The translations under genes were made by a program, and so were the position numbers. Below are positions 36,306 through 45,428 of a stretch of 64,000 nucleotides of DNA, in pieces (position 1 is the first letter of the stretch; each line of letters opens with the position of its first letter). The stretch covers positions 1-64,000 of the forward strand of contig JAJQAC010000050.1 of the NCBI GenBank assembly GCA_021204025.1, written 5' to 3'. The notes under the pieces were generated by a model. That model ran no database searches and had not been told where the DNA came from. It worked only from the letters and a program-made list of their open reading frames with translations. This DNA comes from Clostridiales bacterium (lineage in GTDB: Bacteria > Bacillota > Clostridia > Lachnospirales > Lachnospiraceae).

Positions 36306-38042
36306 TCAACCTTTGTTTCCGCTTTCCCCGATTCTCAGATATGGCAGGATATTCCGGAAAATATCCGCAATTACCGGCGCGGCAATCGTACCGCCGTAAT
36401 AAATTCCCTGTGGTTCATCGATCGTAATCAGTGCGATAATCTGCGGATCATCCGCCGGCGCGAACCCGATAAAGGATGAAATATATTTTTTCAGGCTTCG
36501 CGGCAGCTTCTCGGATGTCGCAGTCTTGCCCCCAATCCGGTATCCTTCGATTGCCGCCTTGTTTCCGCTCCCTTCCGACACTACATGCTCCAGAATCATC
36601 CGCATCGTCGCACTTGTTTTCTCTGATACGATCCCCTTTTGCACCGGCCAGGAGAACTCACTGACCGAGTTTCCATCCGCGCTTACCGTCTTCACTGCAA
36701 AATGCGGCGTGATCCGGTCGCCGCCGTTAATCACCGATACCGCTGTCGTGATCAGCTGGATCGGCGTAATCTGAAACGACTGTCCAAAGGACACGGTCGC
36801 CAGCTCCACAAGTCCCATATTTTCTTTTTTATGCATGATCGTCGAGGCCTCGCCCGGCAGATCGATCCCTGTTTTCTGTCTTAAACCAAACTGATCAAAA
36901 TAACGGACATAGTTTTCAATGCCAAGGCGCTGGCCTACGTCAATAAATACCGGATTGCACGAATTCATCGCACCCTCCAGAAATGTCTCCGTCCCATGTC
37001 CTCCCACCTTATGACAACGGATCCTGCGATCCTCCACGATCCGGTACCCGGGACAAGAAAAGGTATCCTCCGGCGTCACAACACCGGCCTCAAGTCCCGC
37101 TGCCGCCGTTATGATTTTAAAAGTAGAACCCGGCTCATACGTGTCGTTGATCGCCGGATTTCTCCACATCTGATTCAGAAGTTCCTGCATCCCCGCCGCA
37201 GAGATTCCGGCCGGAGCCTCCGTATTCAGCGCAAACGGATCATTACAGTCAAATTCCGGAACACTTACCATCGCAAGCATTTCACCGTTTTTCGGATTCA
37301 TGACGAGGATCGAAACGCCCTTCGCACCTTTTCTTTCCATCGTCTCATACGCGGCCTGCTCACAGTATTTCTGGATATTGATATCCAGGCTGATGATCAG
37401 ATCTCGTCCCGCAACCGGCTCCACCCGGTCCTCTGCCGCATTTTCAATCTCCACGCCTGCCGCATCGGTCATCGTAAGGATTTTCCCATCGATTCCCTTC
37501 AGGATCTGCTCATACATGACTTCCAGTCCGACGATTCCCTGATTGTCTCCCCCGGTAAAGCCCAGTACCCGGGAAGCGAGCGATCCGTACGGGTAATAAC
37601 GCTTATAATCCTCATCCACCTTCACTCCCGGCAGCTTTCTCGCGCGGATCCGATCCCCGGTCTCCTTATCCACATTGGTCCGGATAATCTCACGTGAACT
37701 TCTTTTTTCCACACGCTTACGCACTGCGGATTCTTCCATCCCCAGTTCTTCACAGAGCGCAGCGATCACCGTTTCCCGGTCCTCGATCTGGTTATAGATC
37801 ACCGAAATTGTGCAGACGCTGCGGTTGGACGCGATCTTCTGACCGGTCGCGTCTATAATATTTCCTCTCGCAGCCTTGATCGTCCGTTCGCGTTCATGCA
37901 GATCCTCCGCCATCCTGCTGTAATGCAGGGAACAAAACATCATCAGATACACCAGCCGTCCGATCAGACCCACCATGCAAAGACACAGCACGATACTGAG
38001 AACGGTTATATTTTTCCTGTGCCGCGTCCGATTATGTTCCAT
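36306..38042 (-). CDS. spoVD: Class B penicillin-binding protein, SpoVD/FtsI-like
   Basis: 578 residues. One N-terminal membrane helix is followed by a dimerisation domain and the transpeptidase domain. The three active-site motifs are STFK (YEPGSTFKII), SCN (AMNSCNPVF) and KTA (IGGKTATSEKLP), where the third has Ala instead of the usual Gly. The PASTA domain found in B. subtilis SpoVD is absent. It crosslinks peptidoglycan outside the membrane. A second class B PBP lies directly upstream, so one of the two should serve septation and the other spore cortex; which does which is not settled by sequence. Confidence 0.9.
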   Translation of the reverse strand: MEHNRTRHRKNITVLSIVLCLCMVGLIGRLVYLMMFCSLHYSRMAEDLHERERTIKAARGNIIDATGQKIASNRSVCTISVIYNQIEDRETVIAALCEELGMEESAVRKRVEKRSSREIIRTNVDKETGDRIRARKLPGVKVDEDYKRYYPYGSLASRVLGFTGGDNQGIVGLEVMYEQILKGIDGKILTMTDAAGVEIENAAEDRVEPVAGRDLIISLDINIQKYCEQAAYETMERKGAKGVSILVMNPKNGEMLAMVSVPEFDCNDPFALNTEAPAGISAAGMQELLNQMWRNPAINDTYEPGSTFKIITAAAGLEAGVVTPEDTFSCPGYRIVEDRRIRCHKVGGHGTETFLEGAMNSCNPVFIDVGQRLGIENYVRYFDQFGLRQKTGIDLPGEASTIMHKKENMGLVELATVSFGQSFQITPIQLITTAVSVINGGDRITPHFAVKTVSADGNSVSEFSWPVQKGIVSEKTSATMRMILEHVVSEGSGNKAAIEGYRIGGKTATSEKLPRSLKKYISSFIGFAPADDPQIIALITIDEPQGIYYGGTIAAPVIADIFRNILPYLRIGESGNKG

Positions 38043-38100
38043 TCACGACTCCCTGCACGCCATCATTAAAATATATGAGACAGTCAGACGAATAGAACTT

Positions 38101-40407
38101 TTATTCTTCGCTTTCCGTTTCGATTATGATCTCTTCGTCCTGTGCGTTTCGGGATTCCTCTGCTTCCCAGTTATCTTCCGGATTGACGCTCACACTGCTG
38201 TCGAAATCTTCCAGGTCGGACCAGTCCTCCCCATAAGAAGGGTCGATCTCAACCACATTTTCCTGCGCCAGTACATTATCCGGCAGTCCGGTATCACTCT
38301 CGACCTCCGGGGCTACATATTCATCCGTCTCATACACCCTGGTTTTCTCCGGGACTTCCTCTTCCGGCAAAGCGCCGGAATTTCCGGAGATTCCTTCCTC
38401 CTCCGGCAATACGCCCGACGTATCTGCCAATCCTTCTTCGCTGTCTGCAGACGGGAAAATATTCATGTACGGCAGAATCTCAGCCATGATTTTGGCAAAA
38501 ATTCCGCTCGCATAGCTGCTGTGCGGCTGATCTTCCACATGAGGAGTATCGATAATCACATAAACCAGCACCTCCGGGTCATTTGCCGGCGCAAACCCAC
38601 AGAAGGACACCAGATAATTGCCCTGTCCGCGAGGATATTTTTCAGCGGTACCTGTCTTTCCCGCGATATCATAACCTTCTACCGCCGCCGCCTTTCCGGT
38701 ACCCTCGCTCACCGTCCGGAAAAGTGCTTCTTTGATAAAATTGCTGGTACTTTCCGAAACCGTTTCCCTCACCAGATTCGGTTCTATCCGTTTAATCACA
38801 GAACCCTGTTCATTTAAAATCTGCTTTACCACATGCGGCTCATAATAGGAACCGCCGTTAATGACGGAACAATACGCCGCCGCCATCTGGATCATCGTGC
38901 AGTTATAGTTCTGTCCGAAGGAGTTTGTCGCCAGGTCAGACGGCTTCATCGTATCTTCGGTATAAATCAGCCTGGAAGTATCCGCCTCTCCGGGAAGATC
39001 AATGCCGGTCCTGGAGCCAAACCCGAATAATCTCTGATAATAGGAAAATTTACTGCGTCCTGTCATCGCCGCAATCTGCATCATCGCGTCATTACAGGAC
39101 TGCATCAGAGACTCCTGCACCGTCAGGTAACCGTGCCCGTAGCGGTTAACACAACGGATCCTCCAGCCGCCGACCTCCTGGTATCCGTCGCAGAGGAAGC
39201 TCTCGTTCCCCGTAAGGACTCCTTCTTCCAGCGCCGCAGCCACGGTAAATATCTTGGAAGGGGAACCAGGCTCATACGTATCACTGACACAAAAATTTCT
39301 CCATTCCTGATTCCAGGCCACCTGCAGTCCATACGAACGGATCTCATCTTCCTCGTAATATTGCGTCACTTCATCCTGCGTAATTGTCGCCTTTCCATCC
39401 TCCTTTGGATGGTTCTTGTAGACGTTTACCGCTTCCTTTAAACCCATCGCACGGATTTCTTCATCGGTATATTTCTCGGAAACTGCCTGCGGATGATTCA
39501 GGTCAAACATCTGGTCGCTCGCCATCGCCAGGACTTCTCCGGTATTGGGATCCATCACAACCACGGCCGTCCGCTCAGAACCGGTCTGGGTCTGCCACTC
39601 ATTAATATATTTCTCCACAACACTCTGAATATTCACATCAATCGTGGATACAACCGTATTGCCGTTTACCGCATTCTTAATCACGCGCTCCAGATTGGAA
39701 TCATCGTTCAGATAGCCGTATTCTCTTCCATTTGTCCCGACCAGGCTGTCATTATAATAAGTTTCAATCCCTCCGTTTCCGCCACCTCCGTCACTGGTAG
39801 CAAAGCCGATCACATTGCACGCCAGCGAGTTATTGGGATAGATCCTGCGGTATTCATCCTCAAACCATACGCCTCTGACCCGCGCTTTGGAATTTGCCGC
39901 GGCATTTGCTTTATTCACCGTCTCCTGCTGCGTCTCAAACGCTTCCTTCTGATCATAAGACAGCCGGCGGCCGTCCGCATAACGAACATATGCCTTACCC
40001 TGATTCTCCGTAATGATCCTGCGAAGTTCGGCCGTGTCAAAGCCAAAAACCTCTGTCAGCGCGCTGATCGTCGTCTCCAGGTAATTTTCCTCGTCTGTCA
40101 TGATCTGCCTGGGATCCAGAATCAGATTATAAACTTTTTCTGTGGTAGCCAGATAAGTGCCATTACGATCAACGATATCCCCCCGTCGATAAGGAATCAC
40201 CCGGCTGTCATACTGCTGCTGCGACAGGACAATCTGATTATAGCTGTCCTGATTCTGGTCGACGATCCGGTAAATCACCCATATCAAAGCAAGCAAAGCC
40301 AGCGTAATTATGATAAACATAACCGCCAGCTTTCTCTGCATATATTTTCGGAATATTCTTTTTTTCTGCGGGTCCTGCTCCAGATCAGTATTTTGGGATG
40401 TTCTCAT
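38101..40407 (-). CDS. Class B penicillin-binding protein with acidic C-terminal tail
   Basis: 768 residues. A cytoplasmic head and membrane helix (about 25-50) come first, then a PBP dimer domain and the transpeptidase domain. Motifs are SPSK (YEPGSPSKIF, where the second residue is Pro), SCN (MQSCNDAM) and KTG (AGKTGTAEKYPRG). The last 120 residues are acidic, rich in Glu, Asp and Ser, and likely disordered. Its start overlaps the ftsL-like gene by 23 bases, so FtsI/PBP2B is the best guess. It is anchored in the membrane and acts on the septal wall. The long acidic tail is not typical of FtsI. Confidence 0.9.
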   Translation of the reverse strand: MRTSQNTDLEQDPQKKRIFRKYMQRKLAVMFIIITLALLALIWVIYRIVDQNQDSYNQIVLSQQQYDSRVIPYRRGDIVDRNGTYLATTEKVYNLILDPRQIMTDEENYLETTISALTEVFGFDTAELRRIITENQGKAYVRYADGRRLSYDQKEAFETQQETVNKANAAANSKARVRGVWFEDEYRRIYPNNSLACNVIGFATSDGGGGNGGIETYYNDSLVGTNGREYGYLNDDSNLERVIKNAVNGNTVVSTIDVNIQSVVEKYINEWQTQTGSERTAVVVMDPNTGEVLAMASDQMFDLNHPQAVSEKYTDEEIRAMGLKEAVNVYKNHPKEDGKATITQDEVTQYYEEDEIRSYGLQVAWNQEWRNFCVSDTYEPGSPSKIFTVAAALEEGVLTGNESFLCDGYQEVGGWRIRCVNRYGHGYLTVQESLMQSCNDAMMQIAAMTGRSKFSYYQRLFGFGSRTGIDLPGEADTSRLIYTEDTMKPSDLATNSFGQNYNCTMIQMAAAYCSVINGGSYYEPHVVKQILNEQGSVIKRIEPNLVRETVSESTSNFIKEALFRTVSEGTGKAAAVEGYDIAGKTGTAEKYPRGQGNYLVSFCGFAPANDPEVLVYVIIDTPHVEDQPHSSYASGIFAKIMAEILPYMNIFPSADSEEGLADTSGVLPEEEGISGNSGALPEEEVPEKTRVYETDEYVAPEVESDTGLPDNVLAQENVVEIDPSYGEDWSDLEDFDSSVSVNPEDNWEAEESRNAQDEEIIIETESEE

Positions 40408-40879
40408 ATTGTCTCACATACTCGCTTTCCGTCTTATCATACAATAAAACCTGATTTCGGTTGGCATACACCATACCCAGTTCTTCCGTTGCTATCTGAT
40501 AAACACGATCCAGGTTAATATTCGTATGAATCCGGGTTTCGAGAGCATCATTCTCTGTCCGGAGCATTTCCAGCTCTGTTTCCAGAGCCTCTATGTTATA
40601 GATCTTCGCATTAATAGAGGACTGTACATGGAGATAATTGACAAGAATCACCAGCACACACGCGATTGCCAGCGACAGGATAATCACATAGGGAAGATCC
40701 ATCTGCAATGCTTTCTCACGGTTTCTGCGAACCGCGTGAATCTCCGCCATCGTGTGTTCACGCTGCCGCGGCTGTTCTTCATAGCGGCGTTCCGGTTCCC
40801 GTACCCGTACGGTATTGCCGTAAATATAGCTGTCATAGTTTTCATTTCTGCTTCCTGTTGATCTTCTCTCCTTAGCCAT
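40385..40879 (-). CDS. ftsL: FtsL-like cell division protein
   Basis: 164 residues from ATG 40879. A basic, disordered head (about 1-60) carries many Arg residues. One membrane helix follows (YVIILSLAIACVLVILVNYL), then a coiled coil (INAKIYNIEALETELEMLRTEN) and a short tail. This is the plan of FtsL/DivIC proteins that bridge FtsQ and the septal synthases. Position between rsmH and the PBP gene is exactly where ftsL occurs. Sequence similarity in this family is low, so the call rests on layout and place. Confidence 0.85.
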   Translation of the reverse strand: MAKERRSTGSRNENYDSYIYGNTVRVREPERRYEEQPRQREHTMAEIHAVRRNREKALQMDLPYVIILSLAIACVLVILVNYLHVQSSINAKIYNIEALETELEMLRTENDALETRIHTNINLDRVYQIATEELGMVYANRNQVLLYDKTESEYVRQYENIPKY

Positions 40880-40891
40880 GGCAGCCACCCC

Positions 40892-41827
40892 CTACCTTTT
40901 TTCAAATACCCTCAGCTTCGCGCTCTTCGCGCGTTTATTCCCTGCCAGTTCTTCCTCTGAGGGAAGAATCGGTTTTCTTGTTATCACTGTTCCTCTGCTC
41001 ACTCTGCCGCAGGTACATACCGGAAACTCCGGCGGGCAGATACAGGGATTTTCATTTTGGCGGAACCGGCTTTTTACGATTCTGTCCTCCAGCGAATGGA
41101 AAGTAATAATACTCAGCCGCCCTCCCGGCTTTAAACGTTCAATCATCGTGTCAATCGAGCGATTTAAAACCTCCAGTTCCTGATTCAGTTCAATACGGAT
41201 CGCCTGAAAAGTCCGTTTCGACGGATGTCCGCCGGTTGCCTGAATCTTCTTCGGAATCGAAGCCCGGATAATCTCCGTCAGCTCTCCCGTCGTCTCAATC
41301 GGCTTTTTCTGCCTTGCAGCCACAATATGCTTTGCAATGTTTTTCGCGAAACGATCCTCGCCGTAATCACGGATGATCCGATATAGATCTGCTTCCTCAT
41401 ACGTATTGACAATATCGGCGGCCGTCTGCGGATTTCTCTGATCCATCCGCATATCGAGCGGCGCGTCCTCACGGTAAGTAAAGCCGCGTTCGGCATGATC
41501 AAGCTGATAAGAAGAAACTCCCAAATCCAGGTAAATCCCATCCACCTTTGTGATGCCCAGAGAATCTAAAATTTCCGCGATCCTGACATAATTGCTGCGA
41601 ACAATCTGAACCTGTCCGCCATATACGGCAAGCCGATCGGAGGCGGCGGCGACTGCGTCCGCGTCCTGGTCAATCCCGATCAGTCTTCCGGTTCCATCCA
41701 GCCGTTTTAACACCTCAAAGGCATGTCCGCCTCCTCCCAGTGTCCCATCCACGTAGATGCCGCCCGCGTGAATCTGCAGGCTGTCTACCGTTTCCTCCAG
41801 AAGAACCGATTTATGTTCAAACATCAT
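40892..41827 (-). CDS. rsmH: 16S rRNA (cytosine1402-N4)-methyltransferase
   Basis: 311 residues. SAM-binding residues lie in [17 protein letters not shown], and [17 protein letters not shown] is the RsmH signature. [34 protein letters not shown] and [14 protein letters not shown] follow. It methylates the ribosomal P site nucleotide C1402 in the 30S subunit. It overlaps the mraZ stop by four bases (ATGA) and is followed after 12 bases by the ftsL-like gene, the standard mraZ-rsmH-ftsL order. Confidence 0.98.
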   Translation of the reverse strand: MMFEHKSVLLEETVDSLQIHAGGIYVDGTLGGGGHAFEVLKRLDGTGRLIGIDQDADAVAAASDRLAVYGGQVQIVRSNYVRIAEILDSLGITKVDGIYLDLGVSSYQLDHAERGFTYREDAPLDMRMDQRNPQTAADIVNTYEEADLYRIIRDYGEDRFAKNIAKHIVAARQKKPIETTGELTEIIRASIPKKIQATGGHPSKRTFQAIRIELNQELEVLNRSIDTMIERLKPGGRLSIITFHSLEDRIVKSRFRQNENPCICPPEFPVCTCGRVSRGTVITRKPILPSEEELAGNKRAKSAKLRVFEKR

Positions 41828-42249
41828 ATGCCAAGACCTTCCATGTTTTCCGCAATTTCTTCCATATCGTCGTAGGTATTGGCCGCCTTCCAGTTCTCGC
41901 TGCTCCAGATCTCGATGCGGCTGCCCACTCCGACAAGCACGACATCCTTCTCAATCTTCGCAAACTGACGCAGCACAGCCGGCAACAGGATCCTGCCCTG
42001 CCGGTCGACCTCACATGAGGTTGCCCCCGCGAGGAAAAAACGCGTAAACTTTCTTGCGTTGGCGTTGGTCAGTGGGAGTGAGTGGAGTTTTTCTTCCAGA
42101 GCTTTCCATTCGGTGTTTTCATAGACGAACAAACAGCCGTCGAGTCCTTTTGTTACTACAAATTCGTCTCCGAGCTGTTCCCTGAACTTAGAAGGAACGA
42201 TCAGTCGTCCCTTAGAATCCACTGTGTGATTATACTCGCCCATGAACAT
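41824..42249 (-). CDS. mraZ: Transcriptional regulator MraZ
   Basis: 141 residues from ATG 42249, which has AGGTGAT six bases upstream. The track starts three codons earlier. Two SpoVT/AbrB-like repeats are visible, with [15 protein letters not shown] near residue 12 and [17 protein letters not shown] in the second half. MraZ binds GTGG-type repeats upstream of its own gene and represses the dcw cluster. Such repeats are present here at 42274-42318 with near-perfect 10-bp spacing, which supports autoregulation. Confidence 0.97.
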   Translation of the reverse strand: MFMGEYNHTVDSKGRLIVPSKFREQLGDEFVVTKGLDGCLFVYENTEWKALEEKLHSLPLTNANARKFTRFFLAGATSCEVDRQGRILLPAVLRQFAKIEKDVVLVGVGSRIEIWSSENWKAANTYDDMEEIAENMEGLGI

Positions 42250-42273
42250 TTTTATCACCTGTTACCCTGTTGC

Positions 42274-42358
42274 CCACTCTTCTTCCATTTAAAACCACTT
42301 TAAACCACTTTCCACCACCTGGTAGCATTATTTTAGTACATTCATCATGAAATGGCAA
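42274..42358 (-). promoter_or_regulatory. mraZ/dcw promoter with MraZ operator repeats
   Basis: Minus-strand TTGCCA (plus 42353-42358) and TAAAAT (plus 42330-42335) have a 17-bp spacer. Five GTGG-type boxes lie downstream in the leader (plus CCAC/CCAT at 42274, 42285, 42295, 42305 and 42315), spaced 10 or 11 bp so that they fall on one face of the helix. This is the known arrangement of MraZ binding sites. Confidence 0.8.
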
Positions 42359-42381
42359 GGAATTTTTCACAAAAAAAACGC

Positions 42382-42420
42382 AAAAAAAGAGACGCCTGAA
42401 AATGGGTTTTCAATCGTCTC
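42382..42420 (-). terminator. lgt terminator
   Basis: Stem GAGACG with CGTCTC, extended by TGAAAA with TTTTCA around a short loop, followed by seven T on the minus strand. It lies 57 bases after the lgt stop and insulates lgt from the mraZ promoter. Confidence 0.85.
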
Positions 42421-42477
42421 CAGATGTTGTACAAACATATTTTCGTCTACAAGATATAGGCTCTGATCCTCAGGCCC

Positions 42478-43347
42478 TTAACGCCGCTTCTCCCGCGCCG
42501 CTTTCCCACGATGGTACATAATCGCCGCTCCTCCAATCATCATCAGCAACAGGGACACGGCCTGCGACACCGGTATCCCGGTTCCAAAGAGGATCAGCTG
42601 ATCCGAACGAAGTCCCTCGATCCAGTATCGACCCATCCCATATCCGAAAAAGTACATACAAAGGACCTCCCCGTCAAAAGATTTCCATTTACGGTACCAG
42701 AGCAGGAAAATCAGCAGACACAGATTCCAGCAGGACTCATATAAAAAGGTCGGATGGACCTGGATGTATTCGATCCCCTCTTCCACAATCTGATGCGCCA
42801 GAATGTCCGCGTTCAGCATATTCGGATTAACCAAGGACGTGCGGATCCTCATCGCGAAAAGATTGTCTGTGTAACCGCCGAATGCCTCACAATTAAAGAA
42901 ATTTCCCCATCGGCCAATGATCTGTCCCGTCACCAGTCCGAGTACTACCGTATCCACGACAGAGAAAAAATTCAGCTTACAAATCCGGCAAAAGATAACC
43001 GTCGTAAGGATTCCCGCCAGAATACCTCCGTAAATCGCGAGACCACCCGCGCGCAGATTGAAAATCTGAAGCAGATTGTCCTTATAATATTCCCACTGAA
43101 AGATCACATAATACATCCTGGCGCCAATAATTGCAAAAATAATATCATACAGAGCCAGATCCAGATACATATCCGGATCCTGTCCTCTCCGCTTCGCGTC
43201 GCTCTGAATCAGCGCGATGCCCGCCAGCATCCCGCAGCCGATAATGATCCCGTAAAAAGCGATCCGGAAGCCAAAGATCGAAATGCTGTTTTTCAAATGC
43301 TGAATGGTTATTCCCAGATGTACAAAACCGATATCCGCTCCTGCCAT
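42478..43347 (-). CDS. lgt: Prolipoprotein diacylglyceryl transferase
   Basis: 289 residues from ATG 43347, which follows GGGAGGG eight bases upstream. The track adds 17 residues. Seven membrane helices fit, with the signature GRWGNFFNCEAFGG and the catalytic region RAGGLAIYGGILAG. HPTFLYESCWNL lies near the C-terminus. It transfers diacylglycerol from phosphatidylglycerol to the lipobox Cys, as needed for ZnuA and TctC in this window. It is a single-gene unit with its own terminator. Confidence 0.96.
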   Translation of the reverse strand: MAGADIGFVHLGITIQHLKNSISIFGFRIAFYGIIIGCGMLAGIALIQSDAKRRGQDPDMYLDLALYDIIFAIIGARMYYVIFQWEYYKDNLLQIFNLRAGGLAIYGGILAGILTTVIFCRICKLNFFSVVDTVVLGLVTGQIIGRWGNFFNCEAFGGYTDNLFAMRIRTSLVNPNMLNADILAHQIVEEGIEYIQVHPTFLYESCWNLCLLIFLLWYRKWKSFDGEVLCMYFFGYGMGRYWIEGLRSDQLILFGTGIPVSQAVSLLLMMIGGAAIMYHRGKAAREKRR

Positions 43348-43525
43348 CGAAATACCCTCCCTGTCTGCGATAGGATAAAATGCCGTGAATTGCTGCAAAG
43401 CATAAGTTCGATTACGAAAATCAAAGATTTTCTATCTCACTTATCCCTGCTTCACACTCATGCCATTCATGCTATCACAAAGCCGTGAAAAAAGCAAATT
43501 TTATTCGAGATCTCCATACTTTTCA

Positions 43526-43554
43526 TTGACTTTTCTCTCATTCTGTGATAATCA
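43526..43554 (+). promoter_or_regulatory. Promoter of the sodium symporter gene
   Basis: TTGACT (43526-43531) and TAATCA (43549-43554) have a 17-bp spacer. The -10 is weak. An AT-rich leader of about 85 bases follows with AAAGTTCA repeats. The rest of 43399-43645 shows nothing else clear. Confidence 0.5.
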
Positions 43555-43645
43555 TTTAATGTGTGCGTTAAAGCATTAAAGTTCAAAACTGTAAAGTTCA
43601 GCGCATCAATTTATTTTACACACTAAGAAAAGGATGGGGACATTT

Positions 43646-45226
43646 ATGAAACTGGTAATTCTTCTGTTTTATTTTGCCGTAATGATCAGCATCGGCCTTT
43701 ACTGCCGCAGACACGCGACGGACGTCAACGGATTTGTACTCGGCGGACGCTCGGTCGGTCCGTGGCTGACCGCTTTCGCTTACGGCACCTCGTATTTCTC
43801 CGCAGTCGTATTCGTCGGATACGCGGGACAGTTTGGATGGAAATACGGCATCTCGGCCACCTGGGCCGGTATTGGCAACGCGGTTATCGGCTCACTCCTC
43901 GCATGGGTGGTTCTGGGACGACGGACACGCATTATGACCAGGCATCTCGACTCCGCGACTATGCCGCAGTTTTTCGGTCAGCGTTTCCAGAGTACGCCGT
44001 TAAAGATCATGGCTTCTGTCATTATCTTTATCTTTTTGATTCCTTACACGGCTTCTCTCTATAACGGTCTCTCGCGCCTGTTCGGTATGGCGTTTGATAT
44101 CGACTACTCGGTCTGCATCGTCCTGATGGCGGTTCTCACCGCGGTCTACGTCATTGCCGGCGGTTATATGGCTACCGCTATCAACGACTTCATCCAGGGA
44201 ATCATCATGCTCTTTGGTATCTCAGCGGTTATCTCGGCCATCTTAAAGAGCAACGGCGGATTTCTGGCTTCCCTGGACGGTCTCGCACGCATCACGGATG
44301 AAAGTGTATCCACTACGCCCGGCGTCTTTGCCTCCTTCTTCGGACCAGACCCGCTGAATCTGATGTTCGTCGTCATCCTGACCTCTCTGGGAACCTGGGG
44401 TCTGCCGCAGATGGTACAGAAATTCTACGCGATCAAAGACGAAGAAGCCATCAAAAAGGGAACGATCATTTCCACGCTCTTCGCTCTCGTTGTTTCGGGC
44501 GGATGCTATTTCCTCGGCGGATTCGGACGGCTCTATTCTGATCAGATTGACGTGGCAGCCAATGGCTATGACTCGGTCGTCCCGACGATGCTCCAGAACC
44601 TGACACCCGCCATGATCGCTCTTGTGGTTATCCTGGTCCTCTCCGCTTCCATGTCAACCCTTTCGTCCCTTGTCATCGCATCCAGTTCTACCCTGACAAT
44701 CGACTTTCTGAAAGACAATTTTATTAAGGAAATGGACGAGAAAAAACAGGTGCTCTACATCCGTGTCCTGGTCGTCGTATTTATCGCAATCTCCGCTATC
44801 ATCGCGCTGATCCAGTATAAGATGGCAGTCACCTTTATCGCTCAGCTGATGGGGATCTCCTGGGGAGCGCTGGCCGGCTCTTTCCTCGCGCCTTTCCTGT
44901 ACTCCCTGTACTGGAAAAAGACTTCACGGGCGGCCTGCTGGGTTTCTTTCTTCTTCGGCTCGATCCTGATGGTCGTCGATATGCTGGTTCCCTCCTGTCT
45001 GCCGGCAATCATGCGTTCTCCGATCAACTGCGGAGCCATCGCCATGCTGACCGGATTTATCATCGTACCGGTTGTGAGTTTCCTCACGCCAAAGATGGAT
45101 GCTAAATATATGGAAGAAGTATTTTCCTGCTATGATGTCGTTCATGAGGTTCCGCTCAAGGTAGCGCTGCCCAAAGACAAAAACGCAAATAACAAAAACC
45201 ATAAAAGCAAAAAAAATCGCAGATAA
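43646..45226 (+). CDS. Sodium:solute symporter family protein
   Basis: 526 residues from ATG 43646, preferred because the GGGG of GGATGGGG is seven bases upstream; the track's ATG lies within that site. About 13 membrane helices and the SSS signature are present, including FVLGGRSVGPWLTAFAYGTSYFSA, VIAGGYMATAINDFIQG and SASMSTLSSLVIASSSTL, the last carrying sodium-site Ser/Thr residues. The C-terminus is Lys- and Asn-rich. The substrate cannot be inferred. It precedes the queuosine operon but has no riboswitch of its own, so linkage to queuosine is not supported. Confidence 0.9.
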   Translation: MKLVILLFYFAVMISIGLYCRRHATDVNGFVLGGRSVGPWLTAFAYGTSYFSAVVFVGYAGQFGWKYGISATWAGIGNAVIGSLLAWVVLGRRTRIMTRHLDSATMPQFFGQRFQSTPLKIMASVIIFIFLIPYTASLYNGLSRLFGMAFDIDYSVCIVLMAVLTAVYVIAGGYMATAINDFIQGIIMLFGISAVISAILKSNGGFLASLDGLARITDESVSTTPGVFASFFGPDPLNLMFVVILTSLGTWGLPQMVQKFYAIKDEEAIKKGTIISTLFALVVSGGCYFLGGFGRLYSDQIDVAANGYDSVVPTMLQNLTPAMIALVVILVLSASMSTLSSLVIASSSTLTIDFLKDNFIKEMDEKKQVLYIRVLVVVFIAISAIIALIQYKMAVTFIAQLMGISWGALAGSFLAPFLYSLYWKKTSRAACWVSFFFGSILMVVDMLVPSCLPAIMRSPINCGAIAMLTGFIIVPVVSFLTPKMDAKYMEEVFSCYDVVHEVPLKVALPKDKNANNKNHKSKKNRR

Positions 45227-45241
45227 TTTGCAGTTCTTTGC

Positions 45242-45270
45242 TTGACTTTACGCATATGCCCGGCTATACT
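45242..45270 (+). promoter_or_regulatory. Promoter of the queuosine operon
   Basis: TTGACT (45242-45247) and TATACT (45265-45270) are separated by exactly 17 bp. The start would fall near 45277, immediately before the preQ1 aptamer. Confidence 0.8.
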
Positions 45271-45274
45271 TGAC

Positions 45275-45320
45275 GACAGACAGTTCGTTGGCACCATCCT
45301 GTCTTTAAACAAAACCAGGG
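45275..45320 (+). promoter_or_regulatory. preQ1-I riboswitch aptamer
   Basis: Stem P1 GACAG/CTGTC closes a loop with TTCG and CACC. It is followed by the A-rich tail TTTAAACAAAACCAGGG, which closely matches the tail of known class I preQ1 aptamers (UUAACAAAACAAGGG). The tail GG pairs back with the loop CC to form the H-type pseudoknot. It sits between the promoter and a terminator ahead of queD. Confidence 0.8.
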
Positions 45321-45368
45321 CTGATTGCGAAATTGCTTATCAATCATTATGATTATTTAGAACAATGA

Positions 45369-45396
45369 ACGCAGGCCCATTTCGGTGCCTGCGTTT
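45369..45396 (+). terminator. Riboswitch-controlled terminator before queD
   Basis: Stem ACGCAGGC with GCCTGCGT and then TTTTTATTTTT. It lies about 50 bases after the aptamer and 30 bases ahead of the queD start, as expected if preQ1 binding causes premature termination. Confidence 0.85.
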
Positions 45397-45428
45397 TTAT
45401 TTTTCATCAAATCTCAGGAGAATATTGT

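Noticed and set aside
43399-45226. Assigning the sodium symporter as a queuine or preQ1 transporter
   Set aside because: It lies upstream of the preQ1 riboswitch with its own promoter and a separate transcript, so proximity alone does not support it.
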